A DNA stretch of 64,000 nucleotides from AC-37 sp036389295 (GTDB lineage: Bacteria > Actinomycetota > Thermoleophilia > Solirubrobacterales > Thermoleophilaceae). Made by a program: the position numbers and the translations under genes. Under the pieces are notes generated by a model, which worked only from the letters and a program-made list of their open reading frames with translations, had not been told where the DNA came from and did no database searches. Position 1 is the stretch's first letter; each line of letters begins with the position of its first letter. The stretch covers positions 124,001 to 188,000 of the forward strand of contig DASVQB010000041.1 of NCBI GenBank assembly GCA_036389295.1, given 5' to 3'. Positions 15,710 to 24,184 of this stretch are shown here, in pieces.

Positions 15710-17379
15710 TGAACCATGTAGGTGTCGGGCGGCGGGTCCGTCTGCGACGGGAGCGAGGTCTTCCGCTCGTACGGGGTCCAGTGGATCAGGTCCTCGCCCG
15801 TCCCGCCCTCGATCTGCTGCCACGGACCGTCCGGGACCGGCTTGCCGCAGGCCCCGTACAGCCGGGTGAGCATCTCCTCGCTGATGTCCCGCATCCGCCG
15901 CACGTTGTGCCGGATGATCTCCTCGACCTCGTCCTTCGAGAGCTTCTGGTTCCCCTTGAGGAACATCTCCTCGACGGTGTGGTCGGTGGCCGCCGCGAAG
16001 CCCGCCTGGCGGACGTCGCAGTCGTCCTGGCACAGCTCGCGGAAGCGCTGCTGCATCCAGACGTTCAGCTCGTAGTGCGGCTTGAAGATGTCGCGGACCT
16101 TCGCGACGAACTCGTGGTCCGTGAGGTAGTCCTGGAGGCCGAGCAGCGACGGGTACATGAAGTAGAGGACGTTGTCCCAGATGACCTTCGACTGGGTCGT
16201 CACGCCGTCGCGGAAGACCTCGTACTGGCCGGCGAACGCCGGGCCCCAGCCCATGAACTGGCCGAGGTAGGTGCTGTTGTAGATCTTCAGCCGGCGGCGG
16301 AAGTCGGCCTCGGCCTCGCCGCTCAGGTGCTCGCAGATCAGCCGCGTGGCGAGCGTGTTCGAGACCGCGACGAAGTCGAGCCCGGTCGCGTACAGCGGGT
16401 CGAGGAACAGGCCCGCCTCGCCGGTCAGGCACCAGCGCTGCGGCGACAGGCCGCGGCGCGCCCCGTACGCGTAGTTCTTCAGCTTCCGGAAGTCCATCAG
16501 CCCGTCCTCCGAGTCCGGCAGCTTGCTCGCGAGCTGGGGCTCGAACTCGTTCAGGAACTCGAGGACCTCCGGGTAGCGGCGGATGCGCTCGAACGGGACG
16601 AACTTCGGGTCGGCGACGACGCCGATCGAGATCGAGTCGGACGGCAGCGGGATCATCCAGATCCAGTAGCCCTCGCCGACGAGGTGGTTCGTGCTGACCC
16701 AGCGGCGGCCGTTCGGGACGCGCGCCCGCCAGCCCTCGTCGTCGGACCACGAGTCGATCTTCCGGTCGGGCGTGAGCTCGAGCCGGAACCAGCACGCGTT
16801 CACGTCGTGCGGGATCTCGACGCCGAGCTTCAGGTGCTTGCGCAGGATCCCGGCGCGGCCGGAGCAGTCCATGATCCACCTCGGCCGGAACTCCTTGGTC
16901 GTGCCGTTCTGGCGGACGGTGACCGAGTGGCGGTCGTCGCCGAGCTCGAAGCTGGAGACGGAGTGGCCGTCGAGCAGGTTGACGCCCATGCCCGGCGCCT
17001 CCTCGGCGAGCGCGTTCTCGAGCCGGCCGCGGTCGATCTGATAGGTGCGGTTCGACCAGACCTTGTGGAGGCCGAGCTCGGGCCGGATCGCGATGTCCTT
17101 GTTGTCGCCGTTCGGCGAGAAGATCCGAAGGCTGAACTTGCGGAGCTGCTGCTCCTCCATGTGATGCTTGAAGTCGACGAGGTCCTTCAGGTAGTGGGCG
17201 CCGATCTCCGCGACCGACTCGCCGACCTTGTAGGCCGCCTCGGGCACCGGGTGCTCGCGCTTCTCGATCACCACGACGTCCGTCTCCGGACGCATCAGCT
17301 TTAGCTGCCGGGAGGCGGTCAGACCCGCCAGCCCGCCGCCGAAGATCAGGACGTCGCAGTCGGTGGCGCCTGCCGCCAT
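15706..17379 (-). CDS. Flavin-dependent halogenase-like FAD enzyme
   Basis: The 557-residue protein begins with the FAD-binding motif GGGLAG at 14-19. It carries Lys51 before GES (53-55), and WIWMIP at 239-244 matches the halogenase signature WxWxIP. FLDPLYATGLDF matches the second flavin/product-side motif. Halogenases of this family form hypohalous acid at C4a-flavin and halogenate electron-rich substrates, sometimes ACP-bound. A long C-terminal part (about 350-557) is helical and rich in aromatic residues. Its neighbour encodes a haloalkane dehalogenase. A halogenase function is likely but a hydroxylase of the same fold cannot be excluded, because the substrate is unknown. Confidence 0.8.
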   Translation of the reverse strand: MAAGATDCDVLIFGGGLAGLTASRQLKLMRPETDVVVIEKREHPVPEAAYKVGESVAEIGAHYLKDLVDFKHHMEEQQLRKFSLRIFSPNGDNKDIAIRPELGLHKVWSNRTYQIDRGRLENALAEEAPGMGVNLLDGHSVSSFELGDDRHSVTVRQNGTTKEFRPRWIMDCSGRAGILRKHLKLGVEIPHDVNACWFRLELTPDRKIDSWSDDEGWRARVPNGRRWVSTNHLVGEGYWIWMIPLPSDSISIGVVADPKFVPFERIRRYPEVLEFLNEFEPQLASKLPDSEDGLMDFRKLKNYAYGARRGLSPQRWCLTGEAGLFLDPLYATGLDFVAVSNTLATRLICEHLSGEAEADFRRRLKIYNSTYLGQFMGWGPAFAGQYEVFRDGVTTQSKVIWDNVLYFMYPSLLGLQDYLTDHEFVAKVRDIFKPHYELNVWMQQRFRELCQDDCDVRQAGFAAATDHTVEEMFLKGNQKLSKDEVEEIIRHNVRRMRDISEEMLTRLYGACGKPVPDGPWQQIEGGTGEDLIHWTPYERKTSLPSQTDPPPDTYMVQ

Positions 17380-17469
17380 CAGATGAGCTCCCTCGGTCTC
17401 GTTGTCATGGGCCTGAGGCTAAGAGCGGCGCGGCGGCGGGTCCAAATCCACCGCCGCGCCGCGAAGGCG

Positions 17470-18138
17470 CTACGTCCGCTCGCGCTCCCTGCGGAGCTGA
17501 TGGACCATCGCGGCCACGAGCGGCGCCGTCATCAGCAGGTTGTAGATGAAGTGGAGGTCCGGCCGCAGCAGGTTGATGCCGCCGCCGATGTCGCCGCCCT
17601 TGGCGAGCAGGCCCGGGTCGCCCGGCTTACCGGTGTCCCAGAACGCGAGCATGATCGACACGTGCTCGGCCATGTGCCACGCCCCGATCGCCACCGTCGC
17701 CCAGAGCCACGGGTTCGAGCGGAACTTCATGACGAGGACCATCACGCCGACCAGCACCCAGAGGTTCCAGATGAAGTGGACCCACTCGATGTCGAGCGCC
17801 CCGACCGCGCCGTGCGCCTGCTTCGGCGCGGCGTCGAGCGTGTGGATCTGGGCCATCTGCCCGAGGTGCTCGCCGAAGTGGCCGAGCTGCGGCAGCGTGA
17901 CGATCCCGAAGAACGCGATCCAGGCCCCGTAGGTGCGCGACAGCGACAGCACCTGGAGCGTGATCGCGATCCACATCGGGGTGAGCGCGACGAAGGCGGT
18001 GGTCCCGGCGGACCACTCGTACTCGTACCCGGCCGCGGCGGCGAACGCCGGCGCACCCACGATGACGGCGAGGCCGAGCCACAGGTTGCGCGGCGAGATC
18101 CCCTCGAACGTCGACCTGCGGACTGCTAGCTGCGACAT
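17470..18138 (-). CDS. Polytopic membrane protein with conserved histidines
   Basis: This 222-residue protein starts at an ATG preceded by GAGGAGGACAG, a strong ribosome binding site. I count about five hydrophobic spans. Histidines cluster at the membrane edges (LGHFGEHLGQ, EWVHFIWN, AWHMAEHV, DLHFIYN). The pattern recalls di-iron or haem-binding membrane enzymes, but I do not recognise the family. It lies downstream of the MMPL exporter in the same direction and may share its transcript through the repeat region at 18204-18278. Confidence 0.7.
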   Translation of the reverse strand: MSQLAVRRSTFEGISPRNLWLGLAVIVGAPAFAAAAGYEYEWSAGTTAFVALTPMWIAITLQVLSLSRTYGAWIAFFGIVTLPQLGHFGEHLGQMAQIHTLDAAPKQAHGAVGALDIEWVHFIWNLWVLVGVMVLVMKFRSNPWLWATVAIGAWHMAEHVSIMLAFWDTGKPGDPGLLAKGGDIGGGINLLRPDLHFIYNLLMTAPLVAAMVHQLRRERERT

Positions 18139-18203
18139 CTGTCCTCCTCGGAAGTTTCGAGGCGCTGAGGGTCGCCGATGCGCGCCCGCGCGGCCAGTTC
18201 CGA

Positions 18204-18278
18204 ATCTCCCGACGACGGTAGATCTCCCGACGACGGTAGATCCTGCGGCGACGGCAGATCTCCCGACGCCGGGAGATC
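18204..18278. repeat. Four degenerate 18-bp tandem repeats ending in a perfect hairpin
   Basis: The unit GATCTCCCGACGACGGTA occurs four times in a row with increasing divergence. The last unit forms a perfect 9-bp stem with a four-base loop (GATCTCCCG-ACGC-CGGGAGATC, 18257-18278), directly after the MMPL stop. It may end or weaken transcription between the exporter and the membrane gene. Confidence 0.75.
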
Positions 18279-21200
18279 TCAGCTGCCGCCGGCCGGGACG
18301 GGGCTGGCGGCGGGAGCGGGCGCGGCGGCGCCCTCCGGCAGCAGCCGCTGGAGCGGCCGCGGGAGCCACCAGCACCACTTGCCGAACAGCCGCAGCGACG
18401 CCGGCAGCAGCACGAGGCGGACGAGCGTGGCGTCGAGCATCACGGCGGTCGTCATGCCCACGCCGAGCTGGCGGGTGACGACGAGGTCGGTCTGCGCGAA
18501 GGCGACGAACACGCCGGTCATGCTGAGAGCCGCGCCGGTGACGACCCCGGCCGTCCGCCGCAGCCCGTAGTCGATCGCGCCCTCGGTCGTGCCGGTGATC
18601 ATGTGGCCCTCGCGCATCCGCATCAGCAGGAACGCCTGGTAGTCGATCGAGAGGGCGAAGGCGATCGTGTAGACGCCGAACAGCATGATCGCGTCGACCC
18701 AGCCGGCGCCTCCGAGCAGCGGCGGGTGGCCCTGGAAGAGGAGCGCGAGGATCCCGCAGGCCGCGGCGACCGTGAAGCCCGTGAGGCCGACGGCGAGCAG
18801 CGGCAGCAGGACCGACCGCAGCACGGGCACCAGGATCAGGAACGCCACGATGCTCAGGACCACGACGAGCACCCAGAACTGGTCCTCGGTGATCTTCTCG
18901 TAGTCCTGGAGGCGCGTGGCGAAGCCGCCGAGCTGGACCTCGGCCCCGGTCTCGCGCGCGAGGCGAGCGGTCTCCCGCTCGAGCACCGGCCGCAGCGGGT
19001 GGCCCTCGCGCACCACGTCGCCCTTCCCGATGACCAGGAACCGGACGGCCGAGCCGCCGCGGTCGACGTTCAGGGCGAAGGTCGAGATGCGGCGGAGCGA
19101 CGGCGGCGACTTGTCGATCGCCGCGAGCGCGAAGTAGCCGGAGCGGGCCGCCGAGGCGAGGGCGTCGGTGCCGTCGAGCCCGGCCGCCAGCTCCTTGGTC
19201 CGCACCCTGCCCTCCGCGACGCCCGTCTCCATCCGGCGAACGCCGTCTCGCAGCAGGCCGGTCTGGCGGGCGCCCGAGCCGAGGCCCTGCTCGAGCTCGC
19301 CGGCGCCGCCCTCGAGCCGGCGCATCCCGCTGGCGAGCCGCGTGCCGCCGACCTCGAGCTTGCCGAGCCCCGCCGCCAGCGCCGCCCCGCCGCCGCGCAG
19401 CCGGTCGAGCCCCGTCACCAGCTCCGCCAGCCCGTCCTCGAGCTGGCCGGCCCCGGTGTGGAGCTGCACCGCCCCCGCCTCGAGGTCGGCGAGGCCGGCG
19501 TCGAGCCGCTCGAGGCCGGACCTCAGCTCGCGGGCGCCCGCCGCGGCCGCCGCCGTCTGCTGCGACGCCTGCGCCAGCGCGCTGTCGAGGCCGTCGTACT
19601 CGGGGTCGACCTGCTGGCCGGTGAGCGGGTTGCGGCCCGTGATGTTGCCCTGCGCGGTGGCGACCGCCCGGAAGACGTTCTGGTACTCGGGGTCGACCTT
19701 CGACGTGGGCAGCATGCGGTCGAGCGCCGCGAGCGCCTCGTCGAGCTGGGTCTTCGCGTTCTGGGCCGGCTCCCGCAGCCGGTTCAGGTCGCGGCTCCCC
19801 CGGTCGAGCCCGTCGGCCAGCTCCGTGACGCGCGGGATCCCCGACTGGACGCCGCCGCGCGCCTCGCCGAGGCCGTCGCGGAGCTGCGCGAGGCCGTCCC
19901 GTGCGCGCCCGGCGCCCGCCCCGAGCGCCGCCGCCCCCTCGCGGGCCACGGCCAGGCCGCCGCCCATCTGCCGCGCCCCGCGGCGGGCCGCCGCGATCCC
20001 GGCGCGGAGCCGGTCGGCACCGGTGGAGGCGGCCGAGCCGCCGCGCGCCAGCTCGCCGGCGCCCGACGCGGCCGCGGACAGGCCGCGGCGCAGCTCGTCG
20101 ACCCCGCCGCCGGCCGCCGCCAGCCCGGACTGGAGCTTCGCCTGGTCCTGGAGCGCCCGACCGAGCTCCGAGTCCGCCTGGGCGAGCTTGGCCGGGACCT
20201 GCTCGAGCGGCCTGGTCCGGCGCGCGATCTCGCCGGGCCCCATGACCGCCTCGACCATGGGGTTGGCGGCCAGCCGCTGCTGGAAGCGGTCGAGCGCGTC
20301 GAGCTGGCGCTGGTTCGTGAGCGGACCGCGGTGGGCGGCGACGATCACCTCGTACGGCGACGTCCAGCCGGTGCCGAGCTTCTTCTCGACCGCCGAGAAG
20401 TCGACCTCCTCCGGCTGGTCCTTCGGCAGCACGTGCGTGCTCGGCGGGCCCATGTCGAGCCCGAGCGCCGGCGTCGCCATCGCCCCGATCAGCAGGAACA
20501 CGAGCAGCGTGGCGAGCAGCGGCCGCCGGAGGATGCGGATGGCGAGCAGGCCGAAGCGGCTGTCGCCGCCGCGCGAGCGCCCGATGCTCCAGCTGTTGAT
20601 CCGCCGGCCGATCAGGACGAGCGCGGCCGGCAGGACCGTCATGGCGCCGACCACGCTGACCGCGGCGGCGATGATGATCCCGATCGTCGACGAGACGAGC
20701 AGCTCGCCGGGCACCACCGGGGTCGCGGCTGAGACCGCCACGACGACCGCGATGCCCGCGACGACCACCGTGCGGCCGGCGGTCGCCGCCGCCGTGAGCG
20801 TCGCCTCGCGCGGCTCGAGCCCGCGGTCGAGCTCCTCGCGGAAGCGCGACACCATCAGGAGCGCGTAGTCCACCCCGAGCGCGAGGCCCATCATCACGTA
20901 GAGGTTCAGGGCGATCGCGTCGAGCAGGTAGACCCCGTTGTTCACGATCTCGAGCAGGCCGCGGCCGGCGGTGATCGTGATGCCGCCGACGAACAGCGGG
21001 ATCGACGCTGCGACCACGCTGCGGAACACGAACAGCAGGACGATCATCAGGAGCGGGGCGGCCACGACCTCGGCGCGCTGGACCGCCTTGACCGTGGCGT
21101 CCTTGATCCCCCACGAGACGTCCGGGTTGCCGGTCATGTGCGCCTCGACCGGCGCGTGCGTGCGCTGGTCGACCTCGCGCCGCACCTTCTTCGTGACGAA

Positions 21201-21590
21201 CTCCGAGGTCCTCTCGAAGTCGCTCTCCGAGCGGATGATCATGAACGCCGTGTCGGGCTTCGGCCGCAGCGCCTCCTGGTTGCGCGGCCACGGCGAGAGC
21301 ACGGTCAGGCCCGGCTCGCGCTCGATCGCGGCCGCCAGCGGCGCGCCCTGCCTGTCGACCGCCGACCGCGGTCCCTCCAGCAGCACGACGAGCGGCGTCG
21401 TCTTCCCGAACCGCTGGGTGGCGAGCTCCTCGGCGTCCTGCGAGGGTGTCCCCGGCACCTCGAGGCTGGCCCGCTGGTGGAGGTGCCCCTCGAGGCCGAG
21501 CCCGACGATCCCGAGGACGCTGACCGCCAGCATGTAGACGGCCAAGACGTGCTTCGGCCGGTCTACTGCGAGGCGCGCAAGTCGGATCAA
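18279..21590 (-). CDS. MMPL-family RND transporter with long Leu-x-x-Gly repeat insert
   Basis: The 1103-residue protein has two MMPL halves, each with one leading helix, an extracytoplasmic loop and a bundle of helices. Family signatures include GVDYALLMVSRFREEL in the first half and SIDYQAFLLMRMREGH in the second. Between the halves, at about 480-800, lies a repeat region of the kind seen in YhgE/Pip-type proteins (ELRRGLSAAASGAGELARGG, GLDRLRGGGAALAAGLGKL). MMPL proteins export lipids or lipid-like metabolites using the proton gradient, so this is the probable exporter of the adjacent pathway's product. The start is a TTG with TACAAT on the minus strand 10 bases upstream, which suggests a leaderless or nearly leaderless mRNA. 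Confidence 0.93.
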   Translation of the reverse strand: MIRLARLAVDRPKHVLAVYMLAVSVLGIVGLGLEGHLHQRASLEVPGTPSQDAEELATQRFGKTTPLVVLLEGPRSAVDRQGAPLAAAIEREPGLTVLSPWPRNQEALRPKPDTAFMIIRSESDFERTSEFVTKKVRREVDQRTHAPVEAHMTGNPDVSWGIKDATVKAVQRAEVVAAPLLMIVLLFVFRSVVAASIPLFVGGITITAGRGLLEIVNNGVYLLDAIALNLYVMMGLALGVDYALLMVSRFREELDRGLEPREATLTAAATAGRTVVVAGIAVVVAVSAATPVVPGELLVSSTIGIIIAAAVSVVGAMTVLPAALVLIGRRINSWSIGRSRGGDSRFGLLAIRILRRPLLATLLVFLLIGAMATPALGLDMGPPSTHVLPKDQPEEVDFSAVEKKLGTGWTSPYEVIVAAHRGPLTNQRQLDALDRFQQRLAANPMVEAVMGPGEIARRTRPLEQVPAKLAQADSELGRALQDQAKLQSGLAAAGGGVDELRRGLSAAASGAGELARGGSAASTGADRLRAGIAAARRGARQMGGGLAVAREGAAALGAGAGRARDGLAQLRDGLGEARGGVQSGIPRVTELADGLDRGSRDLNRLREPAQNAKTQLDEALAALDRMLPTSKVDPEYQNVFRAVATAQGNITGRNPLTGQQVDPEYDGLDSALAQASQQTAAAAAGARELRSGLERLDAGLADLEAGAVQLHTGAGQLEDGLAELVTGLDRLRGGGAALAAGLGKLEVGGTRLASGMRRLEGGAGELEQGLGSGARQTGLLRDGVRRMETGVAEGRVRTKELAAGLDGTDALASAARSGYFALAAIDKSPPSLRRISTFALNVDRGGSAVRFLVIGKGDVVREGHPLRPVLERETARLARETGAEVQLGGFATRLQDYEKITEDQFWVLVVVLSIVAFLILVPVLRSVLLPLLAVGLTGFTVAAACGILALLFQGHPPLLGGAGWVDAIMLFGVYTIAFALSIDYQAFLLMRMREGHMITGTTEGAIDYGLRRTAGVVTGAALSMTGVFVAFAQTDLVVTRQLGVGMTTAVMLDATLVRLVLLPASLRLFGKWCWWLPRPLQRLLPEGAAAPAPAASPVPAGGS

Positions 21591-21600
21591 GGCTCGCCGG

Positions 21601-21653
21601 ATTGTATGGACGCGTGGGGCGGCGGACGTAGGTATCCGTCACCCACGTCCGCC
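21601..21653 (-). promoter_or_regulatory. MMPL promoter region with inverted repeat
   Basis: On the minus strand TACAAT (complement of 21601-21606) sits 10 bases before the TTG start. Just upstream, GGCGGACGT (21621-21629) and ACGTCCGCC (21645-21653) form perfect 9-bp arms that extend inward with a wobble pair. The repeat could be an operator for the exporter or the terminator of the desaturase gene. Confidence 0.5.
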
Positions 21654-21669
21654 CCCCGAAGTGGCGTCG

Positions 21670-23424
21670 CTAGCCGACCGGCTCGGCAGCCTCGGACGTC
21701 TGCTTCGCGTCCTTGGCGCGCGGCTTCTCCTGAAGCCGCCGGCACGACATCAGCGGGTCCCAGTCGGGCCCGCCGGCGGTGATCTTCGACGGGTCGCCGA
21801 ACACCGTCGTGCCGTCGCGGACCTCGAGCAGGAGGTCCGGCCGGCCCAGGATCGCACCGGCGGCGCCGATCCCGGAGAACAGCGTCCCCGTGATGCCGTG
21901 GCAGTAGATGGTGTTGCCGCCGCAGAGGTAGAGGCCCTTGACGGGCGACTTCGACTGCGGGCGGAACGGGCCCATCTGCTTGCCGGAGAACTCGGCGCCG
22001 TACGGCGTGCCCAGCGTGGAGAGCGTGTAGCGCTCCTGGGTGATCGGCGTCGAGGCCTCCTTCCAGACGATGTGCTCCTCCATGTCCTCGAGCTCCGGCA
22101 CGACCTCGGCCGTCCGCTTGACGAGCATCTCCTGGAGCTTGTCCTTCACCGCCCGGTACTCGGGGTCCTTGGAGTACTTGCCGCCCTCGGCCGGGCTCTT
22201 GCCGACCTTCCAGAGCCGGTAGTCCGGCGGGACGAAGCTCAGGATCTCGAGGTTCGAGTGGCCGGGCGGCGCCCCGTGCATGTTCGACGGGTCCTTGAGC
22301 GACGACGACCGGATGTACGCCGACGGCCACCAGTCCGGGATCCCCTCCCAGGTGTCGTCGTACAGCTTCTCGATGTCGTAGTCCGGCAGCCACCAGAGGT
22401 TGGCGTTCGGCAGCCGCTCGCGCAGGTCGATGTCGAGGCCCAGGTAGACCGTGAAGATCGGCAGGACCATCCGCATCTTCTCGACGCTGCGCACGACCCG
22501 CCGCGGCAGGTGCTCGCGGCCGACGAGGTCGAAGTACGTCCGCTTGAGGTCGGCGTTCGAGACCACCACCGGGGCGCTGATCTCCTCGCCGTCGACCAGG
22601 CGGACGCCCTGGACCTTGCCGTTCTTGATGAGGATCTTCTCCACCCGCGCGCCCGTGCGGACCTTGCCGCCGTGCGTCTGGATGACGTTCACCATCATCG
22701 CGGCGGGGACCTGGCCGCCGCCCTTCGGGTAGTAGGCGCCGCGCCCGATGTAGTGCTCGAGCATGATCCCGGCCATCATCACGGCGGTCCGCGACGGCGG
22801 GGACCCCCACAGGCCGCCCTGCCCGGAGATCACGGCACGGGCCTCCGGGCTCAGCTTGCAGGAGTCGAACAGCGACGCCATCGAGCGCAGCCCGTGGACC
22901 ATCAGGGTGCGGCCCTGGAACGGCACGCGGAGGAACGCCCTGTTGTGACAGGGCATCGTGTCGAAGACCTCCTCGCCGACCTTCTGGATGATCCGCGTGC
23001 ACTTCTCGATGCCCTTGCGCTCGGACGGGAAGTACTCGTAGAGCCGCTCGCGGTAGCGGTCCCAGCCGCGCGGGACGTCGAACATGAAGTCGGGGAAGAA
23101 CATCCGGTCGAACCCGTCCGGGTTCATCTCGAGCCACTCGATCTTCCCCTCGCAGCCGAGCGCGCGGAACGCCTGCTGGAAGATGCCCCCCGGCTCGCAG
23201 TCGCCCACGTAGTGCAGGCCGACGTCGAACTCCCACTGGTTCTTGCGGCGGAACACCTGACTGCATCCGCCGGCCGTGTCGTACTGCTCCAGGACCAGGG
23301 TCCGGTAGCCGTTGGTCTGGAGGAAGGAAGCGGTTGTGAGCCCCCCGATGCCGGAGCCGATGACGATCGCGTCCCAGTCCGACGAGCTGCCGTTGAGTGA
23401 AGTGCCGTTTCTTGATGTCGCCAT
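21670..23424 (-). CDS. CrtI/CrtISO-like FAD-dependent desaturase or isomerase
   Basis: The 584-residue protein opens with the dinucleotide motif IGSGIGGLTTASFL and EQYDTAGG. It ends with the second FAD motif GLYLCGGNTIYCHGITGTLFSGIGAAG. This is the phytoene desaturase / carotenoid isomerase / retinol saturase superfamily, which adds, removes or isomerises C=C bonds in long hydrophobic chains. No phytoene synthase or other carotenoid gene is present, so the substrate is probably the local acyl or ketide product. CrtI-like enzymes also occur in ladderane and polyene clusters. It is divergent from the NTF2-like gene at 23521. Confidence 0.85.
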   Translation of the reverse strand: MATSRNGTSLNGSSSDWDAIVIGSGIGGLTTASFLQTNGYRTLVLEQYDTAGGCSQVFRRKNQWEFDVGLHYVGDCEPGGIFQQAFRALGCEGKIEWLEMNPDGFDRMFFPDFMFDVPRGWDRYRERLYEYFPSERKGIEKCTRIIQKVGEEVFDTMPCHNRAFLRVPFQGRTLMVHGLRSMASLFDSCKLSPEARAVISGQGGLWGSPPSRTAVMMAGIMLEHYIGRGAYYPKGGGQVPAAMMVNVIQTHGGKVRTGARVEKILIKNGKVQGVRLVDGEEISAPVVVSNADLKRTYFDLVGREHLPRRVVRSVEKMRMVLPIFTVYLGLDIDLRERLPNANLWWLPDYDIEKLYDDTWEGIPDWWPSAYIRSSSLKDPSNMHGAPPGHSNLEILSFVPPDYRLWKVGKSPAEGGKYSKDPEYRAVKDKLQEMLVKRTAEVVPELEDMEEHIVWKEASTPITQERYTLSTLGTPYGAEFSGKQMGPFRPQSKSPVKGLYLCGGNTIYCHGITGTLFSGIGAAGAILGRPDLLLEVRDGTTVFGDPSKITAGGPDWDPLMSCRRLQEKPRAKDAKQTSEAAEPVG

Positions 23425-23520
23425 GTGGCGGAGGGTGTACCAGAGCGGATCGCCTACCCCGTAATCCGCCGCTCCGAATCCGCGGGGCTAGACTGCCGGC
23501 CCCGGCGAGGGAGGGATCGG

Positions 23521-24096
23521 ATGACTACGCAGACGACGGCGACCACGGCGGAGAGCGAGCAGGGCACGCGCGCGACGCCCGCGTCGAGGTTCCCGATCGC
23601 GGACTTCTGCGCCGCCATGGAGGCGGGCGACGTCGACCGCGCGCTCGAGAACTTCACCGACGACTGCCTCCTGCGGCCGCTCGGCACCGACCACCTGCGC
23701 TTCGAGGGCAAGGAGGCGACGCGCGACCTCGTCCGCGCCGTGCTCCAGGTCTTCGAGCGGACGAACTACCACGACCGGATGCTCTCGGACGACGAGATCT
23801 GGGTCCGGTTCAAGACGTTCCCCGAGGGGATCCCGTTCGACGGGATCGACTGCCTCAAGATCGACGAGAACGGCAAGTGCTACCAGATGGACGTGATGGG
23901 CCGGCCGCAGTTCGCGCAGACGATCTTCACCGGCAAGGTCGCGCTCAGGCTGCGGCCGCAGATCGGCTGGTTCCGGAAGCTGCTCCTGACCGTCCTGATC
24001 CCGCCGCTCGAGTGGTCGCAGAAGCTCGCGGCGCGGCTCGGCCCCTGGCTGATCCAGCCGGGCGTGCCGACGGCCGTGCGCCAGCGCCCCGAGTAG
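23521..24096 (+). CDS. NTF2-like (SnoaL-type) domain protein
   Basis: The 191-residue protein starts at an ATG after GAGGGAGGGA. The fold pattern is FPIADFCAAMEAGDVDRALENFTDDC, GTDHLRFEGKEATRDLV and CLKIDENGKCYQM, as in NTF2/SnoaL proteins that include ketosteroid-isomerase-like and polyketide-cyclase-like enzymes. After the domain comes an unusual C-terminal amphipathic or hydrophobic stretch (IGWFRKLLLTVLIPPLEWSQKLAARLGPWLI) that may bind membrane. It is closely related to both halves of the next gene. The function is unknown; lipid or ketide binding or cyclisation is an inference. Confidence 0.75.
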   Translation: MTTQTTATTAESEQGTRATPASRFPIADFCAAMEAGDVDRALENFTDDCLLRPLGTDHLRFEGKEATRDLVRAVLQVFERTNYHDRMLSDDEIWVRFKTFPEGIPFDGIDCLKIDENGKCYQMDVMGRPQFAQTIFTGKVALRLRPQIGWFRKLLLTVLIPPLEWSQKLAARLGPWLIQPGVPTAVRQRPE

Positions 24097-24184
24097 GAGG
24101 CGGACGCGCCACGATTGCGCGTCCCCGGACGCGGCCGTACCCTCCGCGGGTCTCGATGCGCCAACGACTCGAGAGGGGACGAGC

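Noticed and set aside
16000..16879. A 685-residue dehalogenase starting inside the halogenase gene
   Set aside because: The extra 390 residues are the out-of-frame shadow of the halogenase and show no domain; the dehalogenase family begins near 15700.
21670..23424. Carotenoid biosynthesis locus
   Set aside because: The CrtI-like protein has no phytoene synthase or cyclase neighbours; the surrounding acyl-chain genes suggest another substrate.
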